DNA of 64,000 bases from Seohaeicola sp024304985 (GTDB lineage Bacteria; Pseudomonadota; Alphaproteobacteria; Rhodobacterales; Rhodobacteraceae). The notes beneath the pieces are model-generated. The model did no database searches, was not told the DNA's origin, and saw only the letters and a program-made list of their open reading frames with translations. Position 1 is the stretch's first letter. Each line of letters starts with the position of its first letter. The stretch covers positions 1-64,000 of the forward strand of contig NZ_JARAMP010000007.1 in NCBI RefSeq assembly GCF_028802875.1, read 5' to 3'. Shown here one piece after another: positions 18,060 through 26,607 of this stretch. A program made the position numbers and the translations under genes.

Positions 18060-18986
18060 ATGAACAAGCTGCTTTCAACCACCGCACTCGTGCTGGCGCT
18101 GGGGTTGCCGACCCTGCTTTCTGCGCAGACCGCCACACCTGCAGCGACCGACGCAACGACCTCGGCGCAGACCGAGACCGAGATGTCCGGCTTTCTGGCG
18201 GCGCGCGGCGACTCGGACCTTTATGTATCGGAACTGATCGGTGAGCAGGTCTATGCCCGCCGCACGCCGGGGGACGCCGACGCCCCTGCCGCCGCTGATG
18301 GAACCATGATGATGATGAAATCCGCCGATCTGGAGGAAATGGACAATATCGGCGAGATCAACGAGATCATCCTGACCAGCGAAGGCGAGGTCCGGGCCAT
18401 TGTCATCGGTATCGGCGGATTCCTTGGGATGGGTGATCAGGACGTGGCCGTGACGATGGATCAGGTCACCTTTGCACATGATGCGGACGATCAGGCGGAG
18501 ATGTATGTCGTCGTCAATACCGGTGCGGACACGCTCAAGCAGTCGCCTGCCTTTGATCGTCAAGCGGCGGTGACCGGCGGCGATACGCAAGCGGCACCCG
18601 CCGCGACCGGCAGCGGCGACACGGCGCAGACCAAGACCGATGCCGAGGAGCGGACCCGCTTCACAGCCCCCGATATGGCGCGTGACGGTTACAATCGCGT
18701 GGAAATGACGCAGGTTTCAACCGAGATGCTGACGGGAAAGACAGTCTACAGCCCGGATGAGCAGGATGTTGGCACGGTCGAGGACATGATCGTCGATGAT
18801 GCCGGGAAGATCACCGCCGTCATCATTGATTTCGGAGGCTTTCTTGGGCTGGGTGCCAGTCAGGCGGCGCTTGGATTTGACGAACTGACCGTTCTGACGA
18901 ATGAAGGGGACACGGATGTGCGCGTCTATGTCAATGCCACCAAGAAGGAAATTCAGGCGTTGCCGCAATATGAAGCGGCCAAGTAA
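18060..18986 (+). CDS. Exported protein with two PRC-barrel domains
   Basis: Predicted 308-residue protein with a signal peptide (residues 1-23, ending LLSAQ), a Thr/Ala-rich linker, and two PRC-barrel-like domains. The first contains GEINEIILTSEGEVRAIVIGIGGFLGMGD; the second, near the C terminus, contains VEDMIVDDAGKITAVIIDFGGFLGLG. The repeated GGFLG-hG element links them to each other and to the protein at 19185. GGAGG precedes the ATG. PRC-barrel proteins of this kind are probably periplasmic and often stress-induced; no precise role is known. It is driven by an EcfG-type promoter. Confidence 0.8.
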   Translation: MNKLLSTTALVLALGLPTLLSAQTATPAATDATTSAQTETEMSGFLAARGDSDLYVSELIGEQVYARRTPGDADAPAAADGTMMMMKSADLEEMDNIGEINEIILTSEGEVRAIVIGIGGFLGMGDQDVAVTMDQVTFAHDADDQAEMYVVVNTGADTLKQSPAFDRQAAVTGGDTQAAPAATGSGDTAQTKTDAEERTRFTAPDMARDGYNRVEMTQVSTEMLTGKTVYSPDEQDVGTVEDMIVDDAGKITAVIIDFGGFLGLGASQAALGFDELTVLTNEGDTDVRVYVNATKKEIQALPQYEAAK

Positions 18987-19063
18987 CGCGACCTGATCGC
19001 GCCGTGGTCCGGCGTGACTGTTCCGGTCATCCTGCGTGATGATCGGGACAACCGCCAGAAAAA

Positions 19064-19094
19064 ACAGGCCGCACACCATAGGTGTGCGGCCTGT
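19064..19094. terminator. Bidirectional intrinsic terminator
   Basis: Perfect 14-bp stem (19064-19077 with 19081-19094) with a 3-base loop, preceded by an A-run and followed by a T-rich stretch, so it can end transcripts from both convergent PRC-barrel genes. Confidence 0.9.
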
Positions 19095-19184
19095 TTCGTT
19101 GTGTCGTGCAATGGCCCTGCCGGGTGGGCCAGCGGGCCTCTGCCAACGTCAGGGACAAGGCGGCGCGCCCTGTCCGGCACAGGA

Positions 19185-19544
19185 TCAGCCCGCGTGGTGG
19201 GGCATCGCCTTGAGCCTGTCCTTTGTCGTGTCCAGATGGACGCGCAGATCCGTCCCGTTCGTTTCACGCAGAAAAGTCAGGTCGCTGAACGGCATCTGGA
19301 CCGCATGCGCGCCCATGCCGAGGAAACCGCCGACGTCGATCACCGCATCGGTGATCTTGCCATCGGTGCCGACCTTCAGCGCGCTGATGGTGCCGATGGT
19401 TTCGTCGTCGCGGCCATAGACAGTGGCGCTTTCGACATCCGCCGTTGTCAGGTCATGCGGCAATGCGCGGTCATATCCGTTGCGGACGAAACCGTAGGCG
19501 CCGCCACCCGCGGCTGCGGGATGGTTGTATGTGTCATGTGTCAT
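19185..19544 (-). CDS. Cytoplasmic PRC-barrel protein
   Basis: Predicted 119-residue protein with one PRC-barrel domain (about residues 35-110; IGTISALKVGTDGKITDAVIDVGGFLGMGA). It has no signal peptide, unlike its two-domain relative at 18060. The ATG at 19544 follows AAAGGAC; the longer open frame upstream crosses the promoter and is rejected. It lies convergent with the relative across a shared terminator, and each gene has its own EcfG-type promoter, which suggests a duplicated, co-regulated pair acting in different compartments. Confidence 0.8.
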   Translation of the reverse strand: MTHDTYNHPAAAGGGAYGFVRNGYDRALPHDLTTADVESATVYGRDDETIGTISALKVGTDGKITDAVIDVGGFLGMGAHAVQMPFSDLTFLRETNGTDLRVHLDTTKDRLKAMPHHAG

Positions 19545-19686
19545 GTGATGTCCTTTGTCCCGGGTCACGGGATGGCTGGTCGCAGGGTCCCCCTGCCAGG
19601 GTGTGACCGGTCCGATGCCATCGGTCCCGCCACCCCTGCCAAGGCGCAGGGCGGGACGTCCGAAACGATCCCGGTCACATGAAAAC

Positions 19687-19711
19687 AACGCAAGTCATCC
19701 CGCATCGTTCC
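19687..19711 (-). promoter_or_regulatory. EcfG-type promoter of the single-domain PRC-barrel gene
   Basis: On the minus strand GGAAC (complement of 19707-19711), 17 bases, then GTT (complement of 19687-19689), with C before GTT as in the full consensus CGTT. It lies 142 bases before the start at 19544, a longer leader than at the other sites. Confidence 0.65.
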
Positions 19712-19763
19712 TGTCGGACTGGCCCTGCGCGGTGATCTGTCGGTAGCGTTGACGGGCGGGCCT

Positions 19764-22700
19764 TCAGGCGCTTTGGATGTTGGCGGCCAGTGCCAGACGG
19801 ACCAGCGCGGGAAGCGATCCGGCCCCGGTCTTGCGCATGACCGCCGCGCGGTGGTTCTCGACCGTGCGTTGGTTGATCCCGAGTTCATTGGCGATGATCT
19901 TGTTGGGATGTCCCGCCAGCACAAGCGTCAGAACTTCGCGCTCGCGGGCGGTGAGCTGCGCGAAGGGCTTGCGCGCGACCTTGTGGGACTGGGTCTTGGC
20001 CTCGTCATTCTGGGCGAGGTCGATGGCATGGCGCACGCTGGACAGCAGGTCGGCGGCGCTGGCTGGCTTCTCGATCAGGTCGGATGCTCCGGCCTTGAGC
20101 GCGGCCGTGGCAACCGCGGCGTCACCGTGGCCGGTCAGCATGACGACCGGCAGCGTCGATTTCTGGCTCCGCAGCAGGCTGATCAACGAGATCCCGTCCA
20201 TGTCGGGCAGCAGGTTGTCGACCAGAAGGCAGGCATCGCCCTCGGGTCGGGGTTTCGACAGAAAATCCTCGGCCGATGTATAGCTGACAACCTTCCAGCC
20301 TTCGGCCTCGAACAGGCGTCGCAGCGTTTCGCGGATCATCGGGTCGTCATCCACGACGTGAACGGTCAAGCCGGTGGCCTGCAAGCTGCGGGTGGTTCCG
20401 GGCCTTGCAGAGCGCGTGTTTTGCAGCAGGTCCGAGATCATGGCCAGAAGCACCTCGGGCATGACCGGTTTCATCACGTGATGGTAGGGTGAACTGGCAA
20501 TGCCTTTCAACGTGGCTTTGGTGATGTCGCCTGTCAGGATGATGGTCGGCACCGTCTCGCCCAGAACATCCGGCAGATCCTGCGCCAATTGCAGGCCCGT
20601 CGTGCCGCCATGCAGGTCGAAATCCGTCAGCAAAAGATCGGGGCTGTCCACATCCTCGCTGGCCCAGGCCAAGGCTTCCTGTGCATTGGCCATGGCGATG
20701 ACGTCATGGCCTTCCTTGACAAGGACCTTGGTCATCAGATCCCGAAGCGGTTCCTCATCCTCGACCAGAAGGATCGTGCCGGTCTGATGCGTCGAGGCGG
20801 GCGGGACGGGGACGGTCTCTGTCGCCTGTTCGGCATCCAAGAGGGGTTCGACCACGGGAAGCGTGATCATGAAGGCCGACCCCTTGCCCGGAGTGGACCG
20901 GACGGACAGCGGATAATTCATCAGATGCGCAAGGCGCTGCACGATGGACAGACCAAGCCCCAGACCTTGCCCCGCCAGTGCCGAGCCCTTGTCCGCCTGA
21001 TGATAGGCCTCGAAGATGGCCGAGCTTTCGGTTTCCGCAACGCCGATGCCGCTGTCGCAGACCAGAATGGTCAGCACGCCACCACGGCGCCGGCATCCCA
21101 TCAGGATACCGCCCTTGGGCGTATATTTCAGCGCATTGGACAGTAGATTGCGCAGGATCTGTTCCAGAAGCTGCGGGTCCGTCTGCACCCATGCCTTGCA
21201 GGGCACCGCGCGCAGTTTCAGCCCCTTGACCCCGCATTGAGGCCGGAATTCTTCGGCAAGCCGCTGCATCAGCGGCGCGATCGCCATCGGTCGCATATTG
21301 GGGCGCACGATGCCGGATTCGATCCGGTTTACATCCAGCATGGAGTCCAGCATCTCGGTCATCGACTGCAGGGTCTGATCCAGAAGGGCGGCCAGTTTGG
21401 CCCCTTCGGTCGAGCGTTTCTGTCCACCCAGAAGCTGATGCAAGAGCGCCATGGATTGCAGAGGCTGGCGCAGATCATGACTGGCTGAGGCCAGAAAACG
21501 CGACTTCGCCTTGGTTGCGCGTTCGGCCTTGGCCATCGCCGTCACAAGGGCCGCGTTGGTGCGTTTGCGCTCGGTGATGTCGAGATAGGTGATGACCACA
21601 CCCTCGACCTTTTCCCCTTCGGTGCGATAGGGTTGAATGCGACGCAGGAACCACTGTCCGCTGTCATCGACCGTTTCCCGTTCGATGGGTTCGGAGGTTT
21701 CAAGGACATGTCTGGCGTCCGAGTCCAGATCGTCGTCCTTCGCGACGGCGGCAAGGTCCGCGAGAGGGCGGCCGATATCCGTCGAGATGACCCGAAAGAC
21801 GGAGCGGGCCGCAGGTGTAAAGAACCGGATGTTCAGATCCCGGTCAAGAAACAGGGTGGCGACATCAGTGCTGTAGAGCACGTTCTGAAGGTCATTCGCC
21901 GTGGTGCGGTGCCGTTCGAGTGTTTCCTGCAACTGGCTGTTCAGCGCGGTCAGTTCCTCGTTCAGCGATTGCAGTTCTTCCTTCGAGGCCAGCAGTTCCT
22001 CGTTCGTGGATTGGAATTCCTCATTGACGGACAGGGCCTCGGCCGCATCTGCGGCATGAGCCTCGACCTCTTGCTCCAGATCATGCAGGGCGTCGGACAG
22101 ATCGCTTCGGGTCGCTTCCAGTTCGGATTCAAGGTCCCGTGTCTGCACCTCCTTGCCAGAGGGGCGACCGGTGGTGCTTGCGTGATCGCCGCTTGTGGCA
22201 CGGGTTGTGTTGATGAAGCAGACCAGCAGCAACTGTTCGGTGCCCGCCTTGACGCTGTGGAGATCCATGTCGAAGTCGGTGACGCTTTGGATGCGGCCAC
22301 CCGACACGGTCACGCGCGGGTTGGACGGTGTGCAGGATGCTGCTGCCGCCCTGAACCTTGCCCGCAGGACCTTGGGCAGCATACCCAGGACGCCGCCATC
22401 CGGGTGTCCTTGTGTGATCTTGAGGTATTTTTCCGTCGGTCCAAGGAAGTAGAGGCATTCAAGCCGCGTGTTCAACAGAACCGCGGCGGGTGCATAGTTC
22501 TCCAGCACAATGCGGCGGCACAGGTCTGCCAGCGCGTTGCGGCGCAGCGAGGGCTGGGTGTTTGTGGACGCGGCGTCCTCTTCGCGTTTGCCGATGGCGA
22601 AATGCAGATCACCGGGATTGTTGTGACCGACACGACGCCAGATGCGCGCCTGCTTGTCCTGAACGGTGAAGCATCCGTCGCCCGCACCGGGCATCTCGGC

Positions 22701-24086
22701 GGTGCCCAGCAGCAACAGACCGTTTTGCCGCAGGGCAAAGCAGCATTGCGCGATCACCCGCCGTTGCGCCTCGGGTCCCAGATAAATCAGGACATTGCGG
22801 CAGGAGACGAGGTCGATCTTGGAAAAGGGCGGGTCCGACAGCAGGTCTGCGACCGTGAAGACGATCATGTCGCGCAAGGCAGAGGTCACTCTCCATCCCC
22901 CGTCCTCGGCCACGAAAAAACGCTCAAGGCGCTCGGGCGAAACCGAGGTTTCGATGTCCTTGGGATAGAACCCGGCCCGTGCGGTCGCGATGGCTTCGGG
23001 ATCTATGTCCGAGGCAAGGATCTGCACGCGGGTGGTGGACCCTGCTGCCTCGGCCGCTTCGATACAGGTGATAGCAAGAGAATAGGCCTCTTCGCCTGTG
23101 CTGCATCCTGCGACCCAGACCCGCAGGGGACGATCCGGCGCCAGATTGGCCAGAAGATCCAGCAGGGCGGTGGTGGCCAGATGGTCAAACACTGCGGGAT
23201 CACGGAAGAAACTGGTGACATGGATCAGAAGATCCGCTGACAGCAGGGAAAGTTCCTCGGGATTTTCCTTGAGCATGGCAAGGTAGCGGTCCATCTGGTT
23301 GACGCCAAGTCCGGCAAGCGCCATGCGCCGCGCGATGCGCCGCTCCAGTGTCCCCCGCTTGTAGAGCGAAATGTCATGGGCCAGATGTTTGCCCAGAAAG
23401 GCCAGCAGGTCGTCACAGCTTGTCTTGTCGGCTGCATTGCCGGACGACGCGGCGTTCTGGTCCGCTGGCGTTGTCTCGGCCGTCTCGTCCTTGTCATGGC
23501 TGAAAGTGCCGACGAAGCCTTCAATGGCGGCGACCATCTGATCCGTGCGCAGCGTCTGTGAGACGAAACCCGTCTTGATGGCGCTTTCCGGCATGCCGGA
23601 ATAGCCCGCCTCGGACGGATCCTGCGCGATGACAAGTCCGCCCGCGGAATGGATGTCGGCAATGCCCTTGGTGCCATCCGTGCCTGTGCCGGACAGAACG
23701 ATGCAAGCCGAACCTGCGCCCGCATCCTTGGCCAGGGATTGCAGGAGCAGATCGAAAGGCAGTCGCACGGATTGACCGGTCTCGGGCTGACGGAGGTGGA
23801 TCGCTCCATTGGTGACGGTCATGAAGACGCCCGGTGGAATGACATGCAGAACGCCGGGTTTCAGCATCATGCCCTCGGTCGCGAGCATGACCTTGAGCCG
23901 TGTCTGGCGCGACAGAAGGTCAACCACCATGCTGTCATGCGAGGGATCAAGATGCATGATCAGGATGAACGCGGCGTGCATGTCGGCGGGAAAACCGTTG
24001 ACCAGCGCACGGGTCGCCTCAAGCCCGCCTGCAGAGGCGCCGATGGCGATGACGGGTATACGACTGCGTGGCGAGGTGTCCGACAT
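19764..24086 (-). CDS. CheB-CheR-PAS hybrid histidine kinase with two receivers and a LuxR-type HTH
   Basis: Predicted 1440-residue multidomain protein. CheB methylesterase (10-195) has Ser18, His45 and Asp137. CheR methyltransferase (225-480) has the SAM loop VAGCSTGEEAYS. A long Glu/Leu coiled coil spans 650-735 and a PAS domain 736-840. The kinase has H-box His870 (SASHDLRQPL), N-box NLLSNALKYTP and GLGLGLSIV. Receiver 1 has Asp1155; receiver 2 (FixJ-like) has Asp1290. A LuxR/FixJ-type HTH (1372-1435; LTAREREVLTLVLAGHPNKIIANELGINQRTVENH) ends the protein. No membrane segment is seen, so it is cytosolic. All key residues look intact. The ATG at 24086 follows GGAG; the upstream TTG is less likely. 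Ending a CheB-CheR kinase with its own DNA-binding output is unusual and implies sensing and transcription control in one protein. Confidence 0.88.
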   Translation of the reverse strand: MSDTSPRSRIPVIAIGASAGGLEATRALVNGFPADMHAAFILIMHLDPSHDSMVVDLLSRQTRLKVMLATEGMMLKPGVLHVIPPGVFMTVTNGAIHLRQPETGQSVRLPFDLLLQSLAKDAGAGSACIVLSGTGTDGTKGIADIHSAGGLVIAQDPSEAGYSGMPESAIKTGFVSQTLRTDQMVAAIEGFVGTFSHDKDETAETTPADQNAASSGNAADKTSCDDLLAFLGKHLAHDISLYKRGTLERRIARRMALAGLGVNQMDRYLAMLKENPEELSLLSADLLIHVTSFFRDPAVFDHLATTALLDLLANLAPDRPLRVWVAGCSTGEEAYSLAITCIEAAEAAGSTTRVQILASDIDPEAIATARAGFYPKDIETSVSPERLERFFVAEDGGWRVTSALRDMIVFTVADLLSDPPFSKIDLVSCRNVLIYLGPEAQRRVIAQCCFALRQNGLLLLGTAEMPGAGDGCFTVQDKQARIWRRVGHNNPGDLHFAIGKREEDAASTNTQPSLRRNALADLCRRIVLENYAPAAVLLNTRLECLYFLGPTEKYLKITQGHPDGGVLGMLPKVLRARFRAAAASCTPSNPRVTVSGGRIQSVTDFDMDLHSVKAGTEQLLLVCFINTTRATSGDHASTTGRPSGKEVQTRDLESELEATRSDLSDALHDLEQEVEAHAADAAEALSVNEEFQSTNEELLASKEELQSLNEELTALNSQLQETLERHRTTANDLQNVLYSTDVATLFLDRDLNIRFFTPAARSVFRVISTDIGRPLADLAAVAKDDDLDSDARHVLETSEPIERETVDDSGQWFLRRIQPYRTEGEKVEGVVITYLDITERKRTNAALVTAMAKAERATKAKSRFLASASHDLRQPLQSMALLHQLLGGQKRSTEGAKLAALLDQTLQSMTEMLDSMLDVNRIESGIVRPNMRPMAIAPLMQRLAEEFRPQCGVKGLKLRAVPCKAWVQTDPQLLEQILRNLLSNALKYTPKGGILMGCRRRGGVLTILVCDSGIGVAETESSAIFEAYHQADKGSALAGQGLGLGLSIVQRLAHLMNYPLSVRSTPGKGSAFMITLPVVEPLLDAEQATETVPVPPASTHQTGTILLVEDEEPLRDLMTKVLVKEGHDVIAMANAQEALAWASEDVDSPDLLLTDFDLHGGTTGLQLAQDLPDVLGETVPTIILTGDITKATLKGIASSPYHHVMKPVMPEVLLAMISDLLQNTRSARPGTTRSLQATGLTVHVVDDDPMIRETLRRLFEAEGWKVVSYTSAEDFLSKPRPEGDACLLVDNLLPDMDGISLISLLRSQKSTLPVVMLTGHGDAAVATAALKAGASDLIEKPASAADLLSSVRHAIDLAQNDEAKTQSHKVARKPFAQLTAREREVLTLVLAGHPNKIIANELGINQRTVENHRAAVMRKTGAGSLPALVRLALAANIQSA

Positions 24087-24458
24087 TTTCGTCTCCAACC
24101 GGGGCTGAGTGCTGCGGTTAACGTGTGATCTTTTGCATCACGAGGCAGCCAGAACACGCTGATCGGAATTCATTGTCTTACAGAAACACGCTTAGCAGGG
24201 TTTGGATCCATCCGATACAGCAATTGATCCGCGCGCCTGCACAGGTGGTGCCCGCAGTGTCACGGTGAGACGGTGGCGAGAAGTTGCGCATGAGTAGATT
24301 CCGACGCTACGCACCCCGATCGCGGAAACCTAATCTGATGTCATGAAGCGATGCCTTTGAGGGGCGCGCCAAAGGGCTGGCTGGTCCGGTGACAGGATCT
24401 TGCGACAACACGTTCCTGATCCGGTTCGGGCCAGCCCCAATGTCGGAAGGACAGACCC
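24087..24458. other. Divergent intergenic region
   Basis: 372 bases between the large kinase gene (minus) and the small-protein operon (plus). I see no open frame of quality and no GGAAC-N17-GTT site. The sequence CGGAAACCTAATCTG at about 24320 is a loose relative of the recurrent CGGAAA motif. Promoters for both sides must lie here but are not recognisable by eye. Confidence 0.35.
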
Positions 24459-24533
24459 ATGAACCAGATCGTCTACATCGTCGGTGCCATCGTCATCGTG
24501 CTCGCTCTGCTGAGCCTTGTCGGCTTGCGTTGA
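24459..24533 (+). CDS. 24-residue single-pass membrane protein
   Basis: A complete frame ATG to TGA encodes a basic-ended hydrophobic peptide that starts MNQIVYIVG and ends LVGLR, a single transmembrane helix. AAGGACAG is well spaced before the ATG. A relative at 45359-45433 is identical at 14 of 24 positions without gaps, which supports a real gene. Function is unknown. It is the first frame of a probable operon with the membrane protein at 24563, another very small protein at 25508, and the genes at 25634 and 25958. Confidence 0.65.
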   Translation: MNQIVYIVGAIVIVLALLSLVGLR

Positions 24534-24562
24534 TTTCGCGTCCAAGAATGAGGAATACCACC

Positions 24563-25462
24563 ATGATTTCTGAAAATGCACCATCCCGGCACATCACCGG
24601 GACAACGTCCTCTGCTGAAACTGCAGAAAGCTCCTATGTGGATTGGGCGGCTATTCTTGCAGGTGGCATCTTCGCACTTGCGATCTCTTTCCTGCTGGTC
24701 AGCTTTGGCGCCAGTCTGGGATTGTCCCTGGCCTCGCCATTTCGCGGTGAGGGAGTGTCCGCGGCCTGGCTTGTCATCGCGGCGGGGATCTGGCTGGCCT
24801 GGGTGATGGTCGTCGGTTTCGGCGCTGGAGGTTACTTGTGCGGCCGGCTGCGCCGCAGGGCCGGTGACGCCACACCCCATGAAGTCGAGGCCCGCGACGG
24901 CATGCACGGTCTGCTGGTCTGGGCCACCGGCGCGATGGTCGGAACGGTTCTGGCGGCGTTCGGTGCGGGTGGTTTCATCAGCGCCGGTGTGTCCGCTGCG
25001 GACACGGTCACCGAACTGGCAGGCGACGCGGTTTCGTCTGACTACTTTGCCAATGTGATGCTGCGCGGTGACGCCGGTGCCACGACGGGCGAGGGGGCCG
25101 ACGCGATCAGTGTCGCACCCGCTGTGCAGCAAGAAGTGGCGACGATCATCACCCGCAGCCTGACGACGGGCGAGATGGTCGATCGTGACCGCACCTATAT
25201 GGCGCAGGTCGTCGCGGCCAACAGCGATCTTGGTCAGGACGAAGCCCGCGCCCGTGTCGATGAAACCATTGCCGAGATTGACGCGGCCCGCACCGCCGCG
25301 CGTGAGGTTGCCGAGAAGGCCCGCGTGGCTGGTGTGATCTTTGGCTTCATCGCCGCCGCCACCTTGTTGATCGGCGCCGTAGCCGCCTTCTTCGCGGCGG
25401 CCGCAGGCGGGCATCACCGTGACCAAGGTCTGGGCTTCGACATCTTCACCGCGCGGCGCTGA
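24563..25462 (+). CDS. Multipass membrane protein of unknown function
   Basis: Predicted 299-residue protein. There are hydrophobic segments at about 29-55, 63-90, 112-142 and a C-terminal one at about 262-285; between the third and last lies a long charged, helical, probably extracytoplasmic part (residues 150-255, rich in Asp, Ala and Arg). The frame is conserved-looking (YVDWAAILAGGIFALAISFLLVSFG) and resembles membrane proteins seen in alphaproteobacterial stress clusters, but I cannot name a function. The ATG at 24563 follows GAGGA; an in-frame ATG five codons earlier is possible. It lies 29 bases after the 24-residue protein gene. Confidence 0.65.
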   Translation: MISENAPSRHITGTTSSAETAESSYVDWAAILAGGIFALAISFLLVSFGASLGLSLASPFRGEGVSAAWLVIAAGIWLAWVMVVGFGAGGYLCGRLRRRAGDATPHEVEARDGMHGLLVWATGAMVGTVLAAFGAGGFISAGVSAADTVTELAGDAVSSDYFANVMLRGDAGATTGEGADAISVAPAVQQEVATIITRSLTTGEMVDRDRTYMAQVVAANSDLGQDEARARVDETIAEIDAARTAAREVAEKARVAGVIFGFIAAATLLIGAVAAFFAAAAGGHHRDQGLGFDIFTARR

Positions 25463-25507
25463 CGCGCCACGCCCCGGACCCAACTTCCAAACGGAAAGGA
25501 AAGACCC

Positions 25508-25579
25508 ATGCCCGCATTGATTGCTTGGCTTCTTGGCGCACCGATCCTCGTCATCCTGATCATCGCGCTTCTGCTCTGA
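25508..25579 (+). CDS. 23-residue membrane miniprotein
   Basis: ATG to TGA encodes a very hydrophobic peptide (MPALIAWLLGAPILVILIIA and three more Leu), preceded by a strong GGAAAGGAAAG site seven bases from the ATG. It differs from the 24-residue type at 24459. The strong ribosome binding site, codon choice and operon position between 24563 and 25634 argue for a real gene. Confidence 0.6.
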   Translation: MPALIAWLLGAPILVILIIALLL

Positions 25580-25633
25580 CAATTCTCGGATGTCAGACCG
25601 CTGCACAATTCCAGGATAAAAGGAGATGTTCCC

Positions 25634-25858
25634 ATGCCTCATGAAAGCCAGTCAGAGATTTTCATCCGTCTGCTGGGTGATGCCGTTCAGGCCGACCGTC
25701 TGGTCCGCACATCAAACAAGGCTTCGCAGCTCAAGGACAAAGTGAAGCGGACCCGACGGCTTTTCCAGCCGGACATCGACGACGCCATGTATGCCATCGG
25801 TCCGCTGGATTGCGTCCAATTGATGGCGGCTGGCGCGATCAACCCGCAGAACGGCTGA
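25634..25858 (+). CDS. Small basic protein of unknown function
   Basis: Predicted 74-residue soluble protein, helical and basic in its first half (SQLKDKVKRTRRLFQPD) with a more hydrophobic C terminus. AAAAGGAG precedes the ATG. No family is recognised. It lies in the same run of plus-strand genes as the ferritin-like protein. Confidence 0.6.
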   Translation: MPHESQSEIFIRLLGDAVQADRLVRTSNKASQLKDKVKRTRRLFQPDIDDAMYAIGPLDCVQLMAAGAINPQNG

Positions 25859-25904
25859 TCCCGCGCCGCGTGGCGCAGACGACACCACGCTGTTCATCCG
25901 ACGT

Positions 25905-25926
25905 TCCGGGGCGATCCTGCCCCGGA
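25905..25926. terminator. Hairpin between small gene and ferritin-like gene
   Basis: Perfect 8-bp GC stem (25905-25912 with 25919-25926) with a 6-base loop and no T-run. It could partly terminate, or stabilise, the transcript between the genes at 25634 and 25958. Confidence 0.4.
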
Positions 25927-25957
25927 GCGGTCCCAGATCCGAAAAAGGAAACTTATC

Positions 25958-26449
25958 ATGACAATCGAAACTCTGGACGACCTGTTCCTGCACACTCTCA
26001 AGGATGTGCTTTATGCCGAGCGCAAGATCCTCAAGGCGCTGCCAAAGATGGAGCGCAAGGCCACGGATCAGAAGCTGAAGACGGCGCTGCTGTCGCACCG
26101 GGACGAAACCGAGGATCATGTCGTCCGTCTGGAGGAGGTGTTCGAGATCCTTGGCAAACCCGCCCGCGGTGCCAAATGCGACGCGATGGTCGGTCTGATC
26201 GAGGAGGCCGAAGGGCTGATGGCCGAGATCAGTGATCCCGAAACCATGGATGCGGCGCTGATTTCCTTGGCTCAGGCGGTCGAGCATTATGAAATCGCCC
26301 GCTACGGCACATTGGTGGCCTGGGCCAAGCAGCTTGGCCTTCCCGAGGCTGCGGCTTTGCTGAAATCGACGCTGGATCAGGAATATGGGGCGGACAAGGC
26401 CCTGTCCAAGCTGGCGGAACAGCGGCTGAATGCGGCCGCCGCCGGGTAA
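25958..26449 (+). CDS. YciF-type ferritin-like protein (DUF892)
   Basis: Predicted 163-residue all-helical protein. The pattern LDDLFLHTLKDVLYAERKILKALPKM at the N terminus and repeated Glu/His positions (HRDETEDHVVRLEEVFEIL; AQAVEHYEIARYGTL; DQEYGADKALSKLAE) match the YciF/DUF892 ferritin-like family, with a likely di-metal site formed by Glu and His on four helices. Members are stress-induced; activity is unproven. AAAAAGGAAAC precedes the ATG. A strong hairpin follows the stop. Confidence 0.85.
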   Translation: MTIETLDDLFLHTLKDVLYAERKILKALPKMERKATDQKLKTALLSHRDETEDHVVRLEEVFEILGKPARGAKCDAMVGLIEEAEGLMAEISDPETMDAALISLAQAVEHYEIARYGTLVAWAKQLGLPEAAALLKSTLDQEYGADKALSKLAEQRLNAAAAG

Positions 26450-26461
26450 GCCACAACAGGG

Positions 26462-26488
26462 CGCAGGGGGTGTCTTTGGCCCCCTGCG
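26462..26488. terminator. Terminator after the ferritin-like gene
   Basis: Perfect 9-bp stem (26462-26470 with 26480-26488) with a 9-base loop, 13 bases past the stop. It separates the small-protein operon from the sigma factor gene. Confidence 0.65.
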
Positions 26489-26607
26489 TCCGCTTTGCCG
26501 GTTCGTCCGCGCGAAAATTCAAACTGCTCCCGCGACAGGTCAAGGACGCTGCGACACGCGACCGACCCGTTTCCCGATGGTTCCAACCCGAAAGCGAGAC
26601 GCAAAAC

